From contig JAIXOL010000030.1 in NCBI GenBank assembly GCA_027486845.1, positions 124,001-188,000 of the forward strand: DNA of 64,000 nucleotides, in the 5' to 3' direction. The DNA comes from Cytophagaceae bacterium (GTDB taxonomy: Bacteria > Bacteroidota > Bacteroidia > Cytophagales > Spirosomataceae). The notes beneath the pieces are model-generated. The model was not told the origin of the DNA. It saw only the letters and a program-made list of their open reading frames with translations, and searched no databases. The position numbers were made by a program, and so were the translations under genes. Within the stretch, counting starts at the first letter, position 1, and each line of letters starts with the position of its first letter. This document shows, in pieces, positions 18,587 to 27,317 of the stretch.

Positions 18587-21277
18587 TTACTTTTTAACTT
18601 CCGCTTTTGACTTAAACATGGCATTGTTTTCACTTCCTCCAGCCATCAAATAGGCCATTAAATCTTTTAGTTCATCTTCGTTCAAGCTATTTATCAAGCC
18701 ACCAAACATAATAGATGCAGCTGATGGTTTTGACGATATTACATTCTTTTTCAAAACTTTCTCAAGCTCATTTGGTGCATAAGGGTTTTGAGAAATGTAA
18801 TAAGCAGTTTTGTCTTCGTTTACTAAACGTCCTACGATTGAACTGCCATTTCTTAGGCTGTAATAAGTAGCTGCGTATTGGTCAGAAACCGTTTTGTTTG
18901 GTTCGATAATTGACTCCAACATATCCTTTGATGAGAAACGTGAATATAGTTGGCTTAAATCTGGTCCAATTGCTCCACCATCGCCTTTCATCGAATGGCA
19001 CATTTTACAGGTAGTTGCGGCATACATGGCTTTTCCATTGTCAAAATCTCGGTCAGTTAGTCCTTTTTCTATGATTGGTAAAGCATTTTCCATTCTCCAG
19101 TTTCTACCTGGACCTTTTGGTGCGGTTAACGAAATAAAATCATTTCCATTTTTACTTAATCTCTCTGCACCAGCTAGTTTCTCAAAGTAAGCTCTTTTAC
19201 TATCGGGAACATTTTTCAAGGCCAATTTTAATGATCTGTCCAAGAAACCTATATAACTGTTTCCCCCTTTGTATTCAAAGGCTTTGTAGTACCATTTAAA
19301 ATATTTGTCTTGAAGTTCAGGTGTCCAGCCTTCTTTCGCTAAACTCAACATAACAGCATAATAAGTATGCTGAGCTGGTGGTAAATTTGCTAACATTGCA
19401 GCAATATCTTTACCATATTGAGGGTTTCTCAAAATTAAATCACTTGAAGCAGTAGCGGTTTCAGTGTTTAGTGCATCGCTACCTGGCTCGGTTTTAACAT
19501 CCATTAAAGCCAAAGTTTTTGCAACTGCTTCTGGAGCGTCTAAATAAATCAACAATTTACTTAATGAGCGATTCAAATGTGCAGTATTGGCAGGATAAAG
19601 CGGGTTTAGATATGCTATCACTTTAGGTTTTTGTGTAGCATCTGGTTGACCCATGCGAAGGAATGTGAGTTCAAATGCTCTCAATAAATCTAATTGTTGA
19701 GATTGTTGTAAAGTTTTGAAATTTACAGCCAAAAGAGCATTTACAATATCGTTTTTCTTAGAGCCATCGCCCATACGAATCAATGAAATCAATGATTGGG
19801 TTAGAGCAACTGGATCTTTTTCTTTTAAAGCTAAATCTTGCCATTGAGCAATTGGTTGATGCTCCAATGCCATACGTGCCGCATAACGAATAAATCTATC
19901 TGGGCTTTTTAATTGTGGCCAAGCCGTAGCGACTGCAGCAGGATTTGCTCCACCAGTATGAAATTTCTCCAAACTTCTACGTAAAGCATTGGCTGGATTA
20001 ATTGGTGCTGCCGCTATCGGAGCAGTGCTTTCGTTACCAACATAAGAAACACGGTATAAATCACAATCTAAACGACGACCACCTGTGAGGAAGTACAAAG
20101 CACCATCTGGGCCAATTACACCATCTGTCAATGGAAGTGGAATGCCTGATAAAAACTCCTCTCTTTCGCCAGAAAAAGTTGAACCAGAAGGTTTTAGGTG
20201 AATAGCGTGCATTACACCAAAAGTCCAGTCGAAAGCCAAGAGGGTATTTTTATATTTTGCTGGAAATTTAGCATCTTTTAAATGAAGTAAATTGGTAGGT
20301 GAACCTTGCCCAATATTAATTACAGGAGGAAGATTATCTGGAAAAGTTGGCGACCATTTGCTGTTTCCTGTTCTCCAACCAAATTCTGATGCACTTGTTG
20401 CATGACAAATACGAGTCGGACGATACCAAGGTAAACCAAAATCCCATTCCATATCGGCATCATAAACAAACAAATCTCCATTCGCATCGAAGGCCATATC
20501 GAAAGCATTTCTGTAACCGGCACTTACCAATTCCCACTTTTTGCCTTCGGGGTCAAGATTCGCAATCCATCCTCCTGGAGCCATACGGTCGTTGGCGTGG
20601 CCACGAGGGTCTTTAATAAGCGGAAACATTTGGTCTTCTTTCCAATTTGATGGCAATTTATAAGCATCTAATGGTGGCACATCAGTGTGATTTCCATTAA
20701 TTACAAAAAGTGATTGTTTATCAGGCGAAAGAATAATACTATGTGGGCCGTGTTCTCCATCACCAACCAACTCTTTCAATAAAGTAACTTTATCGAATTG
20801 GTCATCATTGTTAGTATCTTGAAGACGATACAAACCACTTTTTTTCGTAAAAATCTTATTACCCTTACTATTGTTTATCATTACGTAAAGGCTATTAAAC
20901 GCATAAAGCAATCCATGTGCATAGCCCATACCCATTGTGTCAGTAGCAGGTCCAACTTTTAATTTTTCTACATCTGAAGCTGAGATTTTACCATCAACTG
21001 CAGGCATTTTTAGGCGAAAAAGTTTTCCATATTGGTCTGAGCAAATCATTCGGCCTTTATCGTCGAAAGTCATTGAAACCCATGAACCTATTTTGTTTTC
21101 AGAAGGGCTAAAAAGGTGTTCGGCTTTAAACCCTGCAGGATATTTTAGTTTGTCCAGTTTAGGGTCACCCGTAGTTATTGCAGACAGGTTAGGCTCTTTT
21201 AGGAGAGTAAATGAAGCAGCCGTGGCAATAGCGACTATTCCAATCCCCATTTTAATGGAGTTTTTTTTAGAAAACAT
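18587..21277 (-). CDS. PQQ-dehydrogenase-like beta-propeller protein with HEAT-like region and C-terminal cytochrome c (PVC type)
   Basis: This 896-residue protein begins with a hydrophobic export signal (residues 10-25). Residues about 40-430 form a glucose/sorbosone-dehydrogenase-like beta-propeller with motifs such as GDGEHGPHSI and SAGYRNAFDMAFDANGDLFVYD. Residues about 440-700 are helical and HEAT-like. The C-terminal 150 residues are a cytochrome c domain with heme site CKMCH at Cys757, Cys760 and His761. It should oxidise a sugar in the periplasm and pass electrons through its own heme. It lies between susD and the DUF1080 gene, which suggests that it acts on the sugar imported by SusCD. 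Whether PQQ is actually bound is uncertain. Confidence 0.85.
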   Translation of the reverse strand: MFSKKNSIKMGIGIVAIATAASFTLLKEPNLSAITTGDPKLDKLKYPAGFKAEHLFSPSENKIGSWVSMTFDDKGRMICSDQYGKLFRLKMPAVDGKISASDVEKLKVGPATDTMGMGYAHGLLYAFNSLYVMINNSKGNKIFTKKSGLYRLQDTNNDDQFDKVTLLKELVGDGEHGPHSIILSPDKQSLFVINGNHTDVPPLDAYKLPSNWKEDQMFPLIKDPRGHANDRMAPGGWIANLDPEGKKWELVSAGYRNAFDMAFDANGDLFVYDADMEWDFGLPWYRPTRICHATSASEFGWRTGNSKWSPTFPDNLPPVINIGQGSPTNLLHLKDAKFPAKYKNTLLAFDWTFGVMHAIHLKPSGSTFSGEREEFLSGIPLPLTDGVIGPDGALYFLTGGRRLDCDLYRVSYVGNESTAPIAAAPINPANALRRSLEKFHTGGANPAAVATAWPQLKSPDRFIRYAARMALEHQPIAQWQDLALKEKDPVALTQSLISLIRMGDGSKKNDIVNALLAVNFKTLQQSQQLDLLRAFELTFLRMGQPDATQKPKVIAYLNPLYPANTAHLNRSLSKLLIYLDAPEAVAKTLALMDVKTEPGSDALNTETATASSDLILRNPQYGKDIAAMLANLPPAQHTYYAVMLSLAKEGWTPELQDKYFKWYYKAFEYKGGNSYIGFLDRSLKLALKNVPDSKRAYFEKLAGAERLSKNGNDFISLTAPKGPGRNWRMENALPIIEKGLTDRDFDNGKAMYAATTCKMCHSMKGDGGAIGPDLSQLYSRFSSKDMLESIIEPNKTVSDQYAATYYSLRNGSSIVGRLVNEDKTAYYISQNPYAPNELEKVLKKNVISSKPSAASIMFGGLINSLNEDELKDLMAYLMAGGSENNAMFKSKAEVKK

Positions 21278-21337
21278 GATAGAGTAAGGGTTAAATATTA
21301 TTTATTGTCGAATAGTGTAATTTCGTCTCTAAATAAT

Positions 21338-21380
21338 CGCTGTATATTGTCGAGTAGAAATTCAACGACAATATACAGCG
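21338..21380. other. Stable 15-bp hairpin between susD and the cytochrome gene
   Basis: CGCTGTATATTGTCG (21338-21352) pairs perfectly with 21366-21380 across a 13-nt loop. On the minus strand it follows the susD stop after about 25 AT-rich bases and has no strong U-tract after it. It may attenuate transcription or protect the susCD mRNA end, giving high susCD expression relative to downstream enzymes. Confidence 0.6.
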
Positions 21381-21403
21381 AAAAATGATATTAATAAAAA
21401 AAA

Positions 21404-22912
21404 TTAAAAATGCGGCGTTAAAGCTGCTTCATCAGCAGGAAGGCCGTATAGTAAACTAATATTAGTGAAGGCATTACTTCTCGGCAATGCACCTTCTGGA
21501 TAATAATGAGCTACGGGATTAGCTTTTACTTGATTTCCGTAAGCGGTGATAATTTCAATGGCTCTTCCAGTGCGTACCAATTCGAACCAGCGTTTGTTTT
21601 CAAAAGCTAACTCGCTTCTACGGTCTTGATAAATTTGTGTTCTTAAAGCTGCTTGTGCAGTTGCCGTTGCTGCAGGTAAGCCAGCACGTGAACGCACTAG
21701 ATTAAGAATTGGTAAAGCTTCTGACATTTTCCCTTGCTCAGTCAATGCTTCTGCCAAGAACAACAAAGTTTCAGCATAGCGATAAATTGGGAAATTATTA
21801 CCAGTGTTAGCATGTAAAGAGTGAGCCTTAGCAAACTTTTTATTGTAAGGGAATCTTTTATCTGCTCTTAAACTTCCACTAATTGTAACGTAGGCAATTG
21901 TTCCATCCAATCGTTTATCTCCTTTTTCAAAAGACGCAATCAAATTGGGTGTTGGAGCACCATTTCCTTCGCCTGTTAGTGGCTGTGGATTAGATGTACC
22001 AGAAATTGGTCTCAGTTCATCAGGACTCATTGGGCGTGGTAAATAATTATAGATGATTGCACCGTTTAGTCCTGCTGCTCCTTCTATAAACTGGACTTCA
22101 AAGATTGATTCAGCGTTATTTTTATTTCCGGTATTAGTCGAAAAAGCATCATTAAAGTCTGGCATCAGTTTGTATTCATTACTGGCAACAATTTCTTTTA
22201 ATAATTTTTCAGCCTCTGCCCATTTTTTCTGCACCATATACACATTCGCGAGTAGCATTCTTGCAGTTCCCGAGGTTACTCTACCTGCTTCTTGAGTTGA
22301 TTTTGGTAATAATCCCGTTATTGCGGCAGAAGCATCTTTGATGATTTGTGCATATATTTCGTCAACAGTTGCCAAAGGCAATGCTGCTTCTTGACGGTTG
22401 GTTACTGGAGTAAGGTGCAAAGGAACTTTCCCGAAATATTGCACTAATTCAAAATAAGCATAAGCTCTCAAGAATTGTGCTTGACCTTTCAAGTTATTTT
22501 TTGAAGCCGCCGGAAACTCAACTGCATCAATTGAAGCCAAAATCTGATTGGCACGTGCAATGATTTGATAATCAAGACGATACTGATTCAATACGTGAGT
22601 GTTAGAAGTCACGCCATTGGCAGTTGGCACTGCAAAATCTGCTAAGTCTTCTTGCTGCTCAGTTGCTCCAAAAAGGATATTTCTATAATAATATGCATTA
22701 TCAGAGTGCATTTCACTCAAAAGCCATGCACGGTCGTTGACGATTGCTCGTAATGGTACATAGTTGGCATTTACTGCTTGTTGAAAATCAGCTTCTTTTG
22801 TAAAAAATATGGCGGTACTTAGGTTAGTTTCTGGAACAACCGTTAAAAAGTCTTTATCACAACTCATTAAGCCCAGAAACACAAATATTGCTGTTGTTAT
22901 TATCTTTTTCAT
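21404..22912 (-). CDS. SusD/RagB-family nutrient-binding outer membrane lipoprotein
   Basis: This 502-residue lipoprotein has a signal peptide ending in LMSC (Cys18) and the SusD-like tetratricopeptide fold: N-terminal FLTVVPETNLSTAIFFTKEADF, a central FLRAYAYFELVQYFGKVPL helix and a C-terminal YQDRRSELAFENKRWFELVRTGRA segment. It would sit on the cell surface as the lid of the SusC transporter encoded 22 bp upstream and capture an oligosaccharide or glycoside. The length is typical. It belongs to the RagB/SusD group found in Cytophagales. The ligand cannot be deduced. Confidence 0.95.
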   Translation of the reverse strand: MKKIITTAIFVFLGLMSCDKDFLTVVPETNLSTAIFFTKEADFQQAVNANYVPLRAIVNDRAWLLSEMHSDNAYYYRNILFGATEQQEDLADFAVPTANGVTSNTHVLNQYRLDYQIIARANQILASIDAVEFPAASKNNLKGQAQFLRAYAYFELVQYFGKVPLHLTPVTNRQEAALPLATVDEIYAQIIKDASAAITGLLPKSTQEAGRVTSGTARMLLANVYMVQKKWAEAEKLLKEIVASNEYKLMPDFNDAFSTNTGNKNNAESIFEVQFIEGAAGLNGAIIYNYLPRPMSPDELRPISGTSNPQPLTGEGNGAPTPNLIASFEKGDKRLDGTIAYVTISGSLRADKRFPYNKKFAKAHSLHANTGNNFPIYRYAETLLFLAEALTEQGKMSEALPILNLVRSRAGLPAATATAQAALRTQIYQDRRSELAFENKRWFELVRTGRAIEIITAYGNQVKANPVAHYYPEGALPRSNAFTNISLLYGLPADEAALTPHF

Positions 22913-22934
22913 TATCTTAAAATAATTTCGTTAA

Positions 22935-25900
22935 TTAAAAATTTAAGTTTAAACCAACAGTGTAGGTTCTTGGAACTGGATAGTTTGATAAGTCAACTCC
23001 TTGGCTCAAGTTTCCGCCATCGCCATTTCCAGCACCGTTTGCACTTGTTTCAGGATTTGGACCTCCCCAATATTTTGTAAATACATATAATTGTTGAACA
23101 GAAGCATAAATACGAGCCGATTTAAATATTTTATTGCTCTTAGGAATTGTATAACCAAGTGTTACGTTTTTGATGGTGAAAAATGACGCATCAGCAATAA
23201 AACGACTATTCATCCAGTCTCTTTCAATACCTGTCACATTGCCACCACCAACTGTTGTTCCGTACATTCCTTTGCCAGGATTTGCTTCTGAGCGAAAACG
23301 GTCTTTTACTTCAGCCACCATATTAAATACACCATCAAGATTGGCAGTACTATAAATATGACGAACCAATAACTGATTTCCTTGCGAACCAGAACCCACG
23401 ATACTAGCATCGAAATTGCCATAAGTAAAGTTATTGGTGATACCGTAAGTAAATGTCGGGAAAGGATTTCCCATGATTACTCTATCATCAAAGTCACCAC
23501 CATTTGTAATAATTCCGTCACCGTTTTGGTCGGTCAATTTGATACTACCAATCGTCGAACGGCCTGGTACTTGTGGTGAACTTTTTAAATCTTCGGCATT
23601 TTTGTAAACTCCCTGCGAAATATGTCCATAGAATTGTCCAAAAGGTTTTCCAACTTGGGTAATGTGGAAAGATCCATAAACACGGTCAATACCATCGGCT
23701 AATGCAATTACTTTATTACGGTTAAATGAGATATTAGCGTTTGTACTCCATTTCAACTTACCCGTTGTATTTTTGGTATTTAACGCAAATTCATGTCCCC
23801 AAAACTTAATTTCTCCGATATTATCGTTAAAGTTGCCAAAGCCAGCTTCTTGTGCAATTTGCACACTATATAATAAGTTTGTAGTACGTTTTGTGTAATA
23901 ATCATATACCAAAGTAATGCGGTCATTGAAGAAACCTAAATCTAAACCTAAATCAATTTGTTTGGTAGTTTCCCAACCTAAATTGCTGTTTGCTAAAGTC
24001 GTAACAACTGCACCAGGAGCAACATTATTACCGAATGCGGCATTTACAGTATTGTTTACCAAGGCATAAGGTGTATAATTACCGATATTATTATTACCAA
24101 TTACTCCATAACTACCTCTCAATTTTGCAAAAGAAACCTTAGGCATTGATTTCATAAAATCTTCATCCGATAAAACCCAACCCGCTGAAAACGACGGGAA
24201 AGTACCCCAACGATTGTTTGAACCAAAACGAGAAGAGCCATCACGACGAACCGCTGCAGTAAACAGATATTTGCCTTTGAAATTATAAGTTAATCTTGAT
24301 AAAAGAGAAGTCAAAGCCCACTCTTGAACACCTGTGTTTGTACCAGCACGATTGACGTTAATTGCACCCTGTACAGTTGGAAGACGGTCATCGGCATAAG
24401 TATCTGCCTGAATTCTTGTACTTTCCTGCATGAATTTTTGTTGAGAAAAACCTCCCAAAATTTCAAAATTATGGTCGTCGATACTTTTTGAATAAGTAGC
24501 TAAATTTTCGTTCAACCAAGTAAGGTTTTCAACATTCTGACGAATAGAAACGGCAGTGGTTGGAATAGCCACATTGATTGCACTCGTTGCAGTTGATGGG
24601 TTGAAGAAGAAAAACTTAGAACGCAACATTTCTACATTGAAAGTAGATTTTAAAACTAAATCTTTGATTGGGCGATATTGAATAAAAGCATTTGTTAATA
24701 AGTTGGTTGTCGTAGTTTCGTTTACCAATTCATTGGCTGCTCTCACCCAGTTTGGATACGCAAAAATATTTCCCGTACTGGCAGGAAACCTATTAAATAA
24801 AGTCAAAGTTTGACCATCAGCTTCATAAATCGGCATTACTGGCCATGTGTGCAAGGCATTAAATAAAATCCCCGTTCCTCTGTCACCATCCGTACGTGGC
24901 GTGTTATCAAATACGTATTGCGGTGCAACATTAAATCCAACCGTAACTTTATCCGAAATATCATATTCGGAATTCATTCTTAATGAATATCTTTTATATT
25001 CATTATTAATTACAACCCCTTGTTGGTTGAACACTCCACCGACAAAGGATGTACGTGAGCGATCTTTGTTAGACGTAACTGTTAGGTTATAACTTTGTAG
25101 AGGGGCTTTTCTTAGTAATGATTTATACCAATCATTATTTTTTCCTGCATATTGTGAAGGATTTTGAAACTCGGCAGGTACCGGTTGCTTGGCATCTTCA
25201 TAATATTCTTTCTTAAATTGAGCAAATTCTTCAGCCGTAAGCATTTGAATTAATCCTCTATCTGGCACTTCTTGAGTACCTACAAATGTATTAAAACTAA
25301 CATTTGTACCATTTGCTTTGCCTTTTTTAGTTGTAATCAAAACTACACCATTGGCCGCACGAGAACCATATAATGAAGTAGAAGAAGCATCTTTCAAGAT
25401 TGAAATATCTTCAATCTCGTCGGGGTTCATTGCTCCGATATCACCCGTAATAGGAAATCCATCGATTACATACAAAGGGTCGCTACCTGCCGAAACCGAT
25501 AATTGCCCACGAATTCTGACACTCATCCCCTGTCCAGGCTTTCCCGTTGTCTGATTGATTTGTACACCAGCTAACTGACCTTGTAGTTTTTGAGCAACTT
25601 GTGATACAGGAATGTCTTTAATTTCTTTTGAGCCAATTGTCTGAACAGCTCCCGTCACATTTTTCTTTAATTGACTACCGTAACCAACTACAACTATTTC
25701 ACTTAATAGTTTGTCGTCAAGAACTAAAGAAACATTGATTTCTTTTTGACCTGTGTAAGCAACTTCGTTGGCTGTATAACCCACAAAGCTAAATACCAAG
25801 GTCGAATTATTTGGTACATCCAATTTGTAGCTACCATCGGCATCAGACTGTGTGCCTCGATTTACACCTTTGATAGTTACACTTACCCCCACTAAAGCTT

Positions 25901-26030
25901 CGCCATTTTGGCCAGTCACTTTGCCCTTAACTTGTTGGGCAAACGCAAATGAAGTACATAACAAACCCAACATCAGCGAGAAAACACTCGCATAGAGTTT
26001 TGTTTTGTACAAAGTAAATCTTTGTCTCAT
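22935..26030 (-). CDS. SusC/RagA-family TonB-linked outer membrane transporter
   Basis: This 1031-residue protein begins with a signal peptide ending in SFAFAQ, followed by a carboxypeptidase-regulatory-like domain (about 34-110, VKGKVTGQNGEALVGVSVTIKG), then a plug domain (SEIVVVGYGSQLKKNVTGAV; DPLYVIDGFPI; SSTSLYGSRAANGVVLITTKKG) and a long 22-strand barrel ending in an aromatic residue (GLNLNF). It imports the substrate across the outer membrane with TonB energy and pairs with the SusD protein encoded just downstream. It is the first gene of the long minus-strand locus. No anti-sigma/sigma pair is adjacent, and no STN domain is present, so ECF-type signalling is unlikely. Confidence 0.96.
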   Translation of the reverse strand: MRQRFTLYKTKLYASVFSLMLGLLCTSFAFAQQVKGKVTGQNGEALVGVSVTIKGVNRGTQSDADGSYKLDVPNNSTLVFSFVGYTANEVAYTGQKEINVSLVLDDKLLSEIVVVGYGSQLKKNVTGAVQTIGSKEIKDIPVSQVAQKLQGQLAGVQINQTTGKPGQGMSVRIRGQLSVSAGSDPLYVIDGFPITGDIGAMNPDEIEDISILKDASSTSLYGSRAANGVVLITTKKGKANGTNVSFNTFVGTQEVPDRGLIQMLTAEEFAQFKKEYYEDAKQPVPAEFQNPSQYAGKNNDWYKSLLRKAPLQSYNLTVTSNKDRSRTSFVGGVFNQQGVVINNEYKRYSLRMNSEYDISDKVTVGFNVAPQYVFDNTPRTDGDRGTGILFNALHTWPVMPIYEADGQTLTLFNRFPASTGNIFAYPNWVRAANELVNETTTTNLLTNAFIQYRPIKDLVLKSTFNVEMLRSKFFFFNPSTATSAINVAIPTTAVSIRQNVENLTWLNENLATYSKSIDDHNFEILGGFSQQKFMQESTRIQADTYADDRLPTVQGAINVNRAGTNTGVQEWALTSLLSRLTYNFKGKYLFTAAVRRDGSSRFGSNNRWGTFPSFSAGWVLSDEDFMKSMPKVSFAKLRGSYGVIGNNNIGNYTPYALVNNTVNAAFGNNVAPGAVVTTLANSNLGWETTKQIDLGLDLGFFNDRITLVYDYYTKRTTNLLYSVQIAQEAGFGNFNDNIGEIKFWGHEFALNTKNTTGKLKWSTNANISFNRNKVIALADGIDRVYGSFHITQVGKPFGQFYGHISQGVYKNAEDLKSSPQVPGRSTIGSIKLTDQNGDGIITNGGDFDDRVIMGNPFPTFTYGITNNFTYGNFDASIVGSGSQGNQLLVRHIYSTANLDGVFNMVAEVKDRFRSEANPGKGMYGTTVGGGNVTGIERDWMNSRFIADASFFTIKNVTLGYTIPKSNKIFKSARIYASVQQLYVFTKYWGGPNPETSANGAGNGDGGNLSQGVDLSNYPVPRTYTVGLNLNF

Positions 26031-26096
26031 TTGATTAATGTTTTAGGTTGAAATAGAATGATTAATAATAAAAGGATATTTTTCCTTCATATAATA

Positions 26097-26123
26097 CAAA
26101 TATAAAAACATTCCAATATCAAA
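26097..26123 (-). promoter_or_regulatory. Candidate promoter of the susC-led sugar locus
   Basis: On the minus strand the sequence reads TATATTTG (26097-26104), matching the Bacteroidota -7 box TAnnTTTG. A TTTG (26120-26123) upstream could serve as the -33 element. The 15-bp space between them is shorter than usual. The box lies about 67 bp upstream of the susC start. Confidence 0.45.
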
Positions 26124-26128
26124 CTATC

Positions 26129-26148
26129 CTGTACTGTACTGTGCTGTG
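26129..26148. repeat. Four tandem CTGTR pentamers upstream of susC
   Basis: CTGTACTGTACTGTGCTGTG is four 5-bp repeats in a row. It lies just upstream of the candidate -33 element of susC. Such short tandem repeats can change in copy number and so alter promoter activity, or form a regulator site; neither is shown. Confidence 0.6.
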
Positions 26149-26361
26149 TAAAGAAAAAATAGTATTATTTATAGTTTTTTAATACAAAATCCACAAACAC
26201 GGTGAAGTGAGATTAAGTTTTATATTTTTGTTTTTTTAAAACAAATAAAAGTTGCGATAAGATGTTAAAATCTGCTCAAAAAAGGCTTTTTTTACTCATT
26301 AAACATAATCTATTCATTTTCAATAAAAATATTTTAGCAATATAATTTTTCAAATTCACTA

Positions 26362-26850
26362 ATGGAAGAACCTATAATCAATATTTTAGCACAAAAAGTA
26401 CTCATCGGGAAAAAACTCGAAATGAGTTATTCAAATAACCGAACTGTAGAATTATGGCGTAGTTTTATGCCAAGAAGAAAAGAGATACGCAATCAAGTCG
26501 GTTCTGAGCTTTATTCAATGCAGATTTATAATGGTGTTTTCGACTTTCAAAACTTTAACCCAATGGATACTTTTACGAAATGGGCAGCCTCAGAAGTGAC
26601 TGATTTTGAGTATATTCCACAAGAAATGGAAAGTTATACGCTCAAAGGTGGACTATATGCAGTATTCACGCATAAAGGCTCTTCGTTGGATTTCCAGAAA
26701 ACATTTCAATCCATTTTCAACGTTTGGCTACCAAATTCTGATTTTCAGATTGACGACAGAGAGCATTTTGAACTTTTAGGCGAAAAGTATAAAAACGAAA
26801 GCCCCGATTCGGAAGAAGAAATTTGGATACCAATAAAACCTTGCTCTTAA
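26362..26850 (+). CDS. GyrI-like / AraC effector-binding domain protein
   Basis: This 162-residue protein resembles the stand-alone GyrI-like small-molecule-binding domain: YSNNRTVELWRSFMPRRKEI, a central GGLYAVFTHKGSSLDFQKTFQSIFNVWLPNSDFQIDDREHFEL region and an acidic EEEIWIPIKP ending. There is no DNA-binding helix-turn-helix, so it is not a complete AraC regulator. It is transcribed divergently from susC across a 331-bp spacer. It may bind a ligand or act with an unlinked regulator. The fold call is good; the role is unknown. Confidence 0.75.
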   Translation: MEEPIINILAQKVLIGKKLEMSYSNNRTVELWRSFMPRRKEIRNQVGSELYSMQIYNGVFDFQNFNPMDTFTKWAASEVTDFEYIPQEMESYTLKGGLYAVFTHKGSSLDFQKTFQSIFNVWLPNSDFQIDDREHFELLGEKYKNESPDSEEEIWIPIKPCS

Positions 26851-26984
26851 ATATACAAAAACACTCACCAATCATCGAAGGCGAAAAAGCCGACTCTTAT
26901 CTTGATAAGAATGAAATTCTCTACTCCTACTTGAAAAGTCTTAAAGGCATTGTAGAAAACAGTGACAGATATAATAAGTTATAG
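26847..26984 (+). pseudogene. Possible short gene remnant downstream of the GyrI-like gene
   Basis: A frame different from the upstream gene stays open through about 45 codons (containing KHSPIIEGEKADSYLDKNEI and LYSYLKSLKGIVENSDRYNKL) to TAG at 26982. It has no ATG start and no ribosome-binding site that I can see. The composition looks coding-like but I recognise no family. It could be a truncated gene or chance. Confidence 0.25.
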
Positions 26985-27317
26985 ATTACCCTTGATGGAT
27001 TCGTTTCGAAAACACTGAAAGCAAGGAATATTACTTGCGGCTCATCCCATGCTCCCGAGTTGGTCTTTTAAGCCCTTCAATTGGGCTGTTGCATGCCTCA
27101 ATGTTTCATGCTAAGAACTTTTTTTTCATTGTTTTTTTGTTATTTGATTTTGTGTAAACCTATTTTTGGATAAGGCACTGTTGAAGACCCTAATAAAACT
27201 TAGTTGAAGATATTAAAACCCATCAAAATATTAGTTTAAAGCAACAAAGGAATATCATTACAATATTTCCTTTATTGCTTTTTATTGAATAAATTGGCTA
27301 AAAAGGTGATTATTTCA
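26985..27317. other. Intergenic region, no gene recognised
   Basis: The stretch contains a small hairpin, AGCCC with GGGCT around 27069-27088, and the terminator-like hairpin at 27241-27283. No reading frame is convincing. Confidence 0.4.
27241..27283. terminator. Long hairpin with T-run, likely terminator
   Basis: GCAACAAAGGAATAT at 27241-27255 pairs with ATATTTCCTTTATTGC at 27263-27278 almost completely, followed by TTTTTATT on the plus strand. On the plus strand it would end transcripts from the GyrI-like gene; on the minus strand it lies about 40 bp after the hydrolase stop and may end that mRNA too. Confidence 0.6.

Noticed and set aside
26847-27110. An insertion-sequence remnant after the GyrI-like gene
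   Set aside because: A short open frame and a small hairpin are present, but no transposase motif or terminal inverted repeats could be seen.
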